Shown: positions 54,791 through 64,000 of the stretch, in pieces
How positions within the stretch are numbered: the stretch's first letter is position 1
Layout: each line of letters opens with the position of its first letter
Source: Larix kaempferi
Taxonomy: Eukaryota > Streptophyta > Pinopsida > Pinales > Pinaceae
NCBI GenBank assembly: GCA_027924585.1
Contig: BSBM01000646.1
Coordinates: 803,501-867,500 of the forward strand
Reading direction: 5' to 3'
Length of the DNA: 64,000 nt
Translations under genes and position numbers: made by a program
The notes under the pieces: model-generated
Seen by the model: only the letters and a program-made list of their open reading frames with translations
What the model was told of the DNA's origin: nothing
The model's database searches: none

Positions 54791-56839
54791 AAAAAGAAAA
54801 AAAAAAGAGTAAAGTGACGAAAACTCAATTTGTGGATAGAGGGAGCATCCGGGCTCAGAATGGGATGATTCCTGTGGGGCTCGGAGGCCATTGACGAAGT
54901 CCATGAAAGGACCAGTGAAGACCCCAAGCCCAATACACTCCGATTTGACAGAAAATGGATAATAGTGACTTTTGAAGGTCGGAGTCCCGAGGCTTGACAG
55001 AAGGTCGGTTTGAGTTGAAATTGATATGAGGCAGTCATGAAGCAGGAACGATGTTAAGTTCAGAATCTTGGAGCCAAACTCCAAAGGGTGTGGAGTCGGG
55101 GTGATCAAGAAGGCCAAAAAGCACTATTCCGGGCCACTTTTTCGGGATTTTGAAAAGCTGGTGGACAATAAAAGTGACCCTAGATGTGGGAATCAAAAAA
55201 ATTACTAAACTAGACATTTCATATTCTCATTAAGACGGACAGTTTCCATTAGACGAAGATTTCCCAGAAATGCACCGTTTGGGAGATAGCCATTTTTGGC
55301 CCAAAATTTGGAATTTTGGAAAAATGTGAAAAATGAGAAGTAGTAAAACCCATAAATTCATAGAAGATGAATGGTGAATCGGAATTGAAATCCGTGAATT
55401 GATGAGTGTTCCTTGTTATATGGACTAACTTCACCCGATAGAAACTTTTTTGTGATTCTTCATAGATTTTCTTCCACAGGTGGCTAAAGTTGGCATTCTG
55501 GACCAAAATGCAACTGTGTAAAATGTGCAGAATTGGAGCGAAAGTTGTCATTTTTTAAGAGATGCAGTTCCCGCACCCGATGTCGGAATAGAGCATGAAG
55601 ATAGGCATTGGAAAGCTTGTCCAACAGGGAACAATGATGCATGGCCAGAGTTTGAATGAGGTCTACATATATCATAGATATTTAGTGCAGAAGAGTGCCA
55701 GCGGTTGTTTTGACAAACAAATTTTGTTGTCAATTTGGGCAATTTCTACAATTGCATGATATGGAAGAGGAATTCCATGTTACGATGAGGGATCGAAAAA
55801 GGAAGAATTCCCTAAACCCCCGTTTGTTATCATACTTATAATTATGAAATTGTCATATAGCATAAAAATGTTAAAATGTAAGGGATTACATAGATATATA
55901 TGCACTAGATGGCATCTTAACAAACATTGCATAGTACATATGGAAATGCTTATGCATAAATGGGATATTGCATATTGGTAGAATAATGAAGTCTGCATAT
56001 GCAATGAGCCACTAATGGAGAATATTGTGATTGATAATCACTATTGATGTTGGTATTGGTTGTAGGACCAAAGATAACAAAGAGCATGTTTAAATGTGCT
56101 GAGGATGTTGCATGAAGCCAACAACCTTATGCAGAGAGGATGGTGCAACAAATCTATGATCATAAAGTTGGCAAAAGGACTGAGAAGCCTTGGTAAGAGG
56201 CCAATTGATCAGGTAACATCAGGCGATGTTAATGGTAACCATGCAGGTAATGATTATTGGTGCCAAAGTGCATGAATGTTGAAAGAGGATTTGGTAAGAT
56301 CTCTTCAACTATGTTCGAGCTATGTTGAGTTAGTTGCATGTGATATCGATTGGGACTATTAACCTACCAAGCTTGGTGAGGTGTGGGTAAGTAAAGGAAA
56401 TTATCCTTACACCCTATGACTGTTTAGAAATCTCAATGCATTCATATGAATTTATATCATGCCATGTGTATGTTGGTTATGTGCCTAATAACCAAAGCAA
56501 GTGAGGACTGGTGGTCCTGATTATGGTAATGAAGAATAGTAAGTACATGAAGAGCCAAATCATGATCGATGGGCTGCTAGAATGCTATGTGGAAGGGCGG
56601 AGTTGTATGAATGATATGACTGTGAAATAATGAGTATTTGCGATTTATTTAAGTTACATGGATAGTGTGACTATGTCGTGAAATTCTATTGTGATAATGA
56701 TGCATATATGAAATGTATATATATTTCATTGCATTTCAAATGTTAAACAGCTTAAGGTGTTTGAATTATTGAGTATCATAATTCTGAGATCACTTCAGTG
56801 ACTGTTATGGCAATGAATGATTATGTGCGTAGATACTCA

Positions 56840-57700
56840 CAACGTGTTTGGCTTATCGAAGTTTCAGTTTTCAGGTAGAAAAGTCTTGCGTATGGCAATG
56901 AGGATAAGCCCATAGTGAGAACCGGGATCTACCATGTGCAAAATCCAAAGGTTATGAGAAGGTTCTCATGGTTGTAAATTTATGCATGAAACGAATTTGA
57001 AAATTGTCTGGTTTAAGTTTATGAGAATAGTCCCATAGTTGCAAATCTAAATTCTGTAGGAAAACAGAGTTACAAATTTTCAGATTTGAGAATTTGCTTA
57101 TAATTGCTAAGGATTGTTTGGCTTATATAGAATTGTGTCAGGAGGACATGCTGTAAGTGGATGCTCATGTATGGCAGCAGGCATAAGACCATAACGGGCA
57201 GAGTGGTGTCACTTACAGGAGCCAAACAATATGAGGATAGCCTCATGGATAAGAAAACCAATTTCTGTAGTAGACAGAATTGTAAATTCATATTGAATTT
57301 AATTATTAATGCTATTGATTGGTTATGGAACAATCATATTTGAAGCTTATTGCTAAATGTTGTTGACTGTCTGGCTATTGGATAAAGTGTGCCAGGATGA
57401 CACATTGCAGGAAGATCATGTGGGATGGCCTGCAGAAGCCAAACCAGATGGGAAAGACCCCATGCTCTGAAATTGGGTTTCGAGTGAAACACATTTGATA
57501 ATGTCTCAGCCAAACCGCATGTCGGTAAACCATGAAAGTGAGATGGTCAAGCTATGCCCAGAAGGCATGTGAGACACATATGCAAAATGAATGAGTATTA
57601 TGTGACCCTAGACAAGAACATTCATGTCTAAATTTTTAGGGTTAATATGCAAAGCATGCTCTATCTTATTTATATCATTGCAGACTGCTTGGGTATGATT
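56840..57700. repeat. Diverged ~215-bp repeats with hairpins in the LARD
   Basis: About four strongly diverged repeats share blocks such as GGCTTAT-TAG, GTGTCAGGA-GACA, AGCCAAAC and AATTCTGTAG-A-ACAGA. Each carries a hairpin at the same place, with different but still paired stems: 56954-56969, 57020-57037, 57231-57246 and 57448-57463. Spacings between the last three are 211 and 217 bp. Confidence 0.6.
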
Positions 57701-58189
57701 AGGGCCTACATGGCGCACATCGAAAAGGGGGTGCACACATTTTCTGGTGCTGGGTCATGATAGGGTTTTTCAATATTGACTACACCCTAAGGGAATGGAT
57801 GCATTCCTGGTGTTTCAATACTTGATAGTGAATGATATGAAATATGATTACAATTTTTGGGCAGCAATACTGATGAGCCTGCTTATCCTTCTTGTGCTAA
57901 TAGCTTACACAAATGCAACTTGGTGTTGCACGAAAGAGGCAAAGTGAAGAAAAGGGTGCTCAAGAGGACTGTATGGGCAGCGGTAACCTTTCTACGCTCA
58001 CACTAAAGGACACTAGAAGGGATCGATAGGCTCGAGGAACTGTATTGCAGAAAAGGGGTATCATCCTTGTGTAGTGTGAGTGGGTATTGTGGGGCCATGC
58101 TAGCCTGCAGTCAAGTGAGTCACCTATGGAGTTCCTGGAGGGAACCACTGGTTGCATAAGAGAATGAGCCACATAATCATATTATGTTG

Positions 58190-58560
58190 TTCATATTGCC
58201 TGATAAACCCAGTCGATGTACTGGCTTGGAAATGGTTGTTGTATGCCTGATAAACCCAGTCGGTGTACTGGCTTGGCATGCTGTTAAATTAATGCCTGAC
58301 AAACCCAGTTGGTGTACTGGCTTGGCCTTGGTTATGGAAGTATTGGTTATTTGGGTGTTATTTCCTAACAAACCCAGTCGGAGAACTGGCTTGGAAATGA
58401 TTGTCGTATGCTTGATAAACCCAGTCGGCGTACTGTCTTAGCATACTAATTTTTGAAATGCTAGATAAGCCCAGTCGGCGTACTGGCTTAGCATACTGAT
58501 CTTTAGGATGCCTGATAAACCCAGTCGGCACACTGGCTTGGCATTGCCTATTCGGATGAT
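58190..58560. repeat. Seven tandem copies of a CCAGT/ACTGG hairpin repeat
   Basis: A unit of 45-72 bp built on TGATAAACCCAGTCGG-GTACTGGCTTGG starts near 58199, 58249, 58294, 58366, 58411, 58461 and 58510. A further copy lies at about 58948, and one in each LTR at about 53419 and 61189. The core CCAGT-N6-ACTGG is an inverted repeat. Confidence 0.85.
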
Positions 58561-60254
58561 GTTGTGGAGCAGCATGTGTGTTGGCCAAGCATCCACCCCA
58601 CAGGTGATCCAAGGCTTGTAAAGCAGAGAAGGAAACCTGTGGAGTAGCGAGGAAAATGCACAACACAGATAAGTATTCATTTTCATTTATTTCTTGTTTG
58701 GAATAATGAAGACTTCAGGTATAAGTCTTATGACAACCAAGCTAATACACTGTTGTTTCTTTGTTGGAAACCTTGGCCATTACAGGAAACAAGGACCCTA
58801 AAGTGCCATGAATGCTTGGTAAAACCAGAGAGTAACTGGTTGGAACTATAAAATTCTTGGTAAATCCAGAGAGTAGTTGGTGGGAACATTAACCACTTGA
58901 TGTTGGGGAGCAGCCGGCGTGCTGGCCAAACAATTCCCTTAAACAATTGATAAAACCAGTCAGCGTACTGGCCTGGCATTGCCTGATCGAATGGTTGTGG
59001 AGTAGCCTGCGGGGAAATCCAATGCTTGGAAAGCGAAGAAGGATCTTGTGGGATAAAGTGAAGACATCCAATAAAGATAAGTATTTGGTTATCTTGCAAC
59101 TCTTGCTTATGAATATACATGTGTATATGATTTAATTATGATTTCTTAAATTTACATTTGGAGATAAACACTATGAAAATACACTAAACATGTGAATTGA
59201 CTCAATGTTTGAGTGTAGGTATTGCTGGAAGCAAGGACTATGAAAGCATTTGGAGGATGCATGTGGACATATGACTGTCCTAAAGAGCTCAGTATGAGCA
59301 GTAATGAAAGATGGTGCTAGTGGAACTGTGTGGGTCCTAGCAGCCAAAGGTTCTGTAAGCGACAATAGGGAAGGGTTCCCTGGTTGAAAGCCATTAGACA
59401 GACCTTAGACACTAAAGTGTCATAGCCAAGAAAGGGAAAGTCAAGCATTCACATTGAAGTGAAAAAGGCCAAGGATCATAGAACCACCAGTGATGGTGTG
59501 GCTCCGGATTGGAACAAGACTAAGAGGGGGAAAACTCTTACTCTTCTCTTTCCTTTTGACTGATGCATCTTAGAAACAAAGGATTGTTGAGTGCATGTCA
59601 TAAATGAAAACAAATTGTGTTTCATTGCTTGAAATGAATTGTGAATGCTGAAATAGTTATTTTCTTGTGAAAGGATGAACATGAATGAGTTCATGTGTAT
59701 ATTGAGAAAGCATGAAATGCGTGGAAGTCTCGTGAGTAAAGCATGGACATTCCATGTCAATTGGGCAAATAATTAACTAATTTTAATATTGTGATATGCT
59801 TGTCCTAACAGGAATTTCCATGATAAGTCTCACAGGAGAGACATTGAAAGCCATTGATTACAGCTATTACTAGCCAAGTGTTGCCGGTGAGAAAAGAGAG
59901 AGCCATTTGTGCACCGTGATCATGGCAGCAGACCAGAGACTATTTTCTTTGGGCTAGAAATATTCCTCAGATAGTTGCCGAGACAACAAGAAAGATGACA
60001 TCCATGAAATTCCAGACTTGTAGATCAGCTGGAAGGTGAATAAAGGGAAGGGATTGCTCTGAGCAATGCCCACCTGCAGAGCTGGAAGACCAAAGCTAGC
60101 AGGAGAAGCTTGTGGAAGCTAGAGGACTTGATCCTGAAAGTTCAAAGTAAAGGGATGAAACGCAGGACAGACCTGTCACCGTTTGTGAATTTTGAGGCAT
60201 ATGTAAAGTGGGTATTTATTCCTAAGTGTTGGAACACCGAGGACGGTGTTATTC

Positions 60255-60268
60255 CAAGGGGAGGGGAA
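60255..60268 (+). other. Polypurine tract of the LARD
   Basis: AAGGGGAGGGGAA, directly before the 3' LTR at 60269. Confidence 0.75.
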
Positions 60269-61642
60269 TGTCACGTCCCCATCTAGACCCTATCACTTTA
60301 ACATTTTAAAGGATGTAATATTGTTATGAAATCATGGTAAGGAGCTCAAGGCCAAGGCCCCGCCATCGATTTATTGATGCATATGGTTTGCGTGCTAGCC
60401 AGGCACATTGGAACTTCAACATCATGTAATATGAATTTTAATAAAAATACCCACAACTAGCTATGCAATGCAACAAAGAGATGGGGGCATGATTCTACAA
60501 GGAATTGGGAGGGAAAAACATTCAAAACCTTGAGCCAACCAAGTCAAGCCAAGTGTCAATGAGAGAACCCATCAAACCCTCAACTACCCATGTTGACTTT
60601 TGTACCCAACCATTGATTTCTCCCAAGTGTTGGTTGAGGTAGTTAATGCCTTGGGAATGAAGAGGTATGGATGTCCAAATTTGGGTATGGGCAAGCCACC
60701 CTTCATGGAAAAACGTGTTTGTCTCCTTGGGCAAGAAAAGAGCCATGAAATTCTGACCCAAGCCATGATCCATGATCATTCTTCCTCCCTCACGAGTTTA
60801 GAGCTACCTGGGCGTCTTCCAAGCATGCTGCAGTGTTTTCTTCATTTCCCCAGTAGAGAAGGGTGTTTTCTGTGTTGTATACCAGTGGGGGAGAAGGGAA
60901 ATCGAATGGGGGTTCAATAGAGACCGTTTTGGGCTGTTGAAGGCTGGGATAATTGGGGAAGAAATCATTTTTCTTCCCTGTGGGTGTTTGCCCCGTTCCA
61001 CAATCCGTTTTTATTGGAAACGTTTTTGGGAAAACCCATGGCCATCTTAGTTGTAAATCCCACTGTTTAAAATGTGTATCCATGCCCCTGTTTTGCTGTG
61101 AGAAGAAAGAGTATGTTGGGGTATGGGTAATGGGTAATCCCTTGTTTTGCCTTGAGCCTGGGAATAAGCATCCATTGTGCAAGTGTAGCCTGATAAACCC
61201 AGTTAGACTGGCTTGGCTAAAATGATATGGTTAATGGACTGTGCGTGAGTGTGAATGTCCCATTTTTCCTTGTGAGAATCATGCCCAGCTCGGGGGTGGC
61301 CTTCGGACGGACTCAGTATAAGCTGTCGAAGAGCCTATGGTTGGGTGGAACGTTGCAGCGACATAGCTAGTTGCTTGGGACAATTGCAATGAAGATAAGT
61401 GTTTCTGTCTATGTATTTACTTCTGCAATGTTTAATTAATGACTGTTATTGATATGTTGAATGCATATGAAGAGTGTGTGGATGTTGTTTTAATTCCGCT
61501 GTGCATAATTTTCTTGTGTTACATCTGCACATTCATATTTTATTCATAGGAATCAAATGAGTGGGATGAATTTTGATTAAAATCCCCATCGATTGGTAGC
61601 ATGTTCCTTGCCTTGCAGTGGTCAGCAGGTGGGTACATGACA
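60269..61642 (+). repeat. 3' LTR of the LARD
   Basis: 1374 bp, followed by TSD AATTT at 61643-61647. Confidence 0.9.
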
Positions 61643-61647
61643 AATTT

Positions 61648-63970
61648 TATCTATCTTAAACAATTAATATTTTTTCTACTAAAGTGTCTAGCTTATGGTT
61701 TAAGAAATCAAGATTCATCAAAATCATGTAATGTACTTAATGTTTCACTATGGATCACTCCATTGGACTAGGGAATTCATGGTCTAAAGTCACTTGGAAA
61801 AATTTAAGAAGAATAATAAAGTGGTGATTTGGGGTCATGAGGCTTTATGGCAAAAACCAAGGTCCAAGGAAAAAATTATGAAGCAAGGAATCATTTTCTC
61901 CTAAAAATCAATTTTATTAATATTAATATTTTGAGAGAATATGACCAAGGAGGGCGCATTAGAGGATAAGTGGGTCCCCCATGAGGTTTAACTTCCATCC
62001 AAGTTGGAAAGAATCTCATCATGAAGACATCTCATGAGTTGTTACTCCCCCGGCTAAAAATAGCCAAGCAAGGTGCATTTATTGGAGGAGAATCCAATGT
62101 TGGTGAGAATCCCAAAGCAAATGTAACTCTCATTTGACCAAGAATAGCCAGAGAGGTTGAATTTGGGGATGGTGGACCTTCCAAATCGCGAGGAATCTCA
62201 TTCTAACTCCCATTAGGCCCAAAATAGCAACCGGGGGAAGATAAAGTGTCATAGGGGAATTATTCTCTCCTAAAATGAATTTCTTAATTATTTTGGAGAG
62301 ATAATTCGACAATGATGTGGAAGGAGTTATTCTCTCATGAAAATCATCTCAATTAATATTTTATTAATAGAAAAAAAACTCTAGAAGTAGGGAAAAGGGG
62401 AAATATCAACTATAAAAGAAGGATGAGGATATTTTGGATAATTGGCTTTCAAGCTTGGGAGATGAACCCCTTGCTAGCATGGGAGATGTGTCCCTTGCAT
62501 TTGTAACTGGTTTCGGTGATGAAATATTCCACCCTAGCTGGTAGAGAGGAGTAGATCATCCATATCTCTCATTGAGCTTCATTGTCAATAGTTGAGAAAA
62601 ATCATTTAGATTTCTCTATAAAGCTTTATAGATCTGAATGTATTCAGTGTTGTGACACTATTATGTGCTACATTCGTGTTGATTTGGTGGTGCTTATGTG
62701 TGTTTGGAAGTGATTAGTGTTGGTTTGGAAGTTCTGTTGTTGTGGGTGTTCTAAATAATGAACCGGTATTGAAGGGACCAATGGTGGTTCTAGTTTCGAT
62801 ACTTCAGTGCATTTCTAGTTTGTGAGACCTATTCCATTACGTTCAAAGCATCATTTACATTTGGGAACACTTTTCCTTAAAAAAAAAAGGTTTCCATCTG
62901 TCTAAGATATGGCCATTTTACCAGATCCATGATTTGGAATTCTGTTTTGAAATTTTCTATTGGTTGAGGAGGGTGCACCAGTGGATGTTTAAATCTTCCA
63001 TGGGCTACCATATTGGTTGTATTTCACTCTTATCTGATGGAGGGCACATTGGAGAACTCAAATTTGTGAGCTAGGATCAAAATATGCCTGTAGAGGGCGC
63101 ATTTGTTGGAGCAGATCTCTCATTTGGAGCAAAATTTCCCGTCTTTTCTAGGTTATTTTCTAGTAGCCATCTCTCAGTTGTCTATAGAAGATTTCTTTAT
63201 GTATTTGTAGCTGCTATAGCATCCATTAGTGTTCTGATTTTAAACATACATTTCATAATAATATTCACAATGATTTTCCCATATTGTGTTCAATATTCAA
63301 GTTACTGGTTGATCTATGAGTAGATCTGTTAATGTGGTTGTGCAATCATAATTTTTTGTGTATGAAACCTTCATAAAAGTTCTTTGGAGTCTGTTAGTGA
63401 GCTATTTATCTTGATTTGGATGTGTTTGGATGAATTTGGAGTTGTTTGGGTGAATTTGAGTTATTTTGGAGGTGTTTAGGAAAAGTTGAAAATCTAGACA
63501 ATCTCTGTATTGAAATTTGAGCTAGTCCTTCTAGATTTAAATTTATCCTTATGGAGTTGTTCATACTTGATCAAATTTTAAATATATATCATTTCCAATT
63601 GTTACATTGATCCAATAACCCTTTCTTTGAATTTGGTGATATGATTAGTACTTTCAATGCTTCAATATTGATGATAAAGAGGTTGCATACAAAGTGTTTG
63701 ATGAAAGTTTCGAACCAGACTCGATAACCAACTACCAAAAATTTATATCAAATCTGATTTGGGCACATTACAGTGATTTCAATGTATATTTAATGGGTTG
63801 TACATCTTCATCCAAATCCTAAACTATAAATACTTTCCGTTGTTGTTGAACTATAACATATCATAAGCCTTCATAAGCCACTGTTTTGGATTCAGTTAGA
63901 GACCAATATACTCTCTATTGAAGAATTTGAAGTATAAATGTGCCTAACTTCTACATTGGGTACATTACAG
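61648..63970. other. AT-rich flank, possibly part of another LTR at its right end
   Basis: No coding frame that I can support. TATAAAAG occurs at about 62411. The right end, GGGTACATTACA, directly precedes a PBS-like sequence, so some of this stretch may be an LTR whose left edge I could not find. Confidence 0.4.
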
Positions 63971-63982
63971 TGGTATTAGAGC
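63971..63982 (+). other. PBS-like site at the window edge
   Basis: TGGTATTAGAGC differs by one base from the initiator-Met PBS. It follows an ...ACATTACA LTR-like end after one base. Probably the start of another plus-strand LTR element that continues beyond the window. Confidence 0.5.
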
Positions 63983-64000
63983 ATGTTCCTCAAAAACTCT

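Larger units (their letters stand above)
52493..61642 (+). mobile_element. LARD-like LTR element without recognisable coding
   Basis: LTRs of 1378 bp (52493-53870) and 1374 bp (60269-61642) start TGTCA-GTCCCCATCTAGACCC and end GGGTACATGACA. The perfect TSD is AATTT (52488-52492 and 61643-61647). A PBS-like site follows the 5' LTR and a purine tract precedes the 3' LTR. The 6.4-kb interior has no gag, protease, RT or integrase motif on either strand. It consists of a CpG-rich minisatellite and several families of hairpin-forming repeats. LTR divergence is about 2% by eye. Large size, long LTRs and no coding fit the LARD class, which depends on proteins from other elements. Confidence 0.9.

Noticed and set aside
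54091-54812. Overlapping ORFs of 136-203 codons, plus a minus-strand ORF, as real genes
   Set aside because: They are the same stop-free 32-bp unit read in different frames; no non-repetitive coding content.

Overview
This window looks like repeat-dense nuclear DNA from a plant with a large genome. The evidence is the class of elements present: plant-type LINEs that carry an RNase H, Ty1/copia and chromovirus-like Ty3/gypsy elements primed by initiator-Met tRNA, and a 15.6-kb Tat-like Ty3/gypsy element with an archaeal-type RNase H and a plant mobile domain (PMD) gene. A gymnosperm or other large-genome seed plant is plausible, but the sequence alone does not settle the taxon. I find no convincing single-copy host gene, no tRNA or rRNA gene, and no CRISPR array.

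Layout. 1-529: a short unidentified coiled-coil ORF. 530-3134: a decayed minus-strand copia relic with one LTR. 3987-22825: one plus-strand LINE flanked by a 16-bp target duplication (14/16 match), carrying an internal head-to-tail duplication of ORF2. Two LTR elements sit inside it: a full-length minus-strand copia element (8595-15966, TSD AATAT, LTRs about 3% diverged) and an internally deleted plus-strand chromovirus-like gypsy element (17173-20975, TSD TGATG, LTRs about 1.3% diverged). 22978-39936: a 5'-truncated LINE with a perfect 15-bp TSD, split by a very young minus-strand Tat-like element (23661-39229, TSD TGGCT, 935-bp LTRs identical by eye). 39952-43575: AT-rich intergenic DNA with small tandem repeats. 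43592-52211: a full-length LINE with a perfect 16-bp TSD, interrupted by a 1287-bp solo LTR (TSD ATATT). 52493-61642: a 9.15-kb plus-strand LTR element with no recognisable gag or pol (LARD-like, TSD AATTT), from the same LTR family as the solo LTR. 61648-64000: AT-rich DNA ending in what looks like the LTR/PBS junction of another element.

The most unusual part is the Tat-like element. On the strand opposite gag-pol it carries an apparently self-contained gene: a TATA box, a 5'-UTR intron, a PMD-like coding exon, a 104-bp intron and a second coding exon. Its 3' end converges on the RNase H ORF. A GC-rich motif (GCGCGGCACTGT and its inverse, in places forming perfect palindromes) recurs in both LTRs, in the first intron of the antisense gene and in the gag leader. 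Gag and pol share one frame and are separated by a TAG in the context CAA-TAG-CAA. The archaeal-type RNase H lies after integrase, directly behind an acceptor-like CAG.

The second notable part is the non-coding LARD. It holds a CpG-rich 32-bp minisatellite, a series of hairpin-forming repeats whose stems vary in a compensated way, and a separate CCAGT/ACTGG hairpin repeat that also occurs in its LTR. Order of insertion from LTR divergence, youngest first: Tat-like, gypsy deletion derivative, LARD (about 2%), copia.
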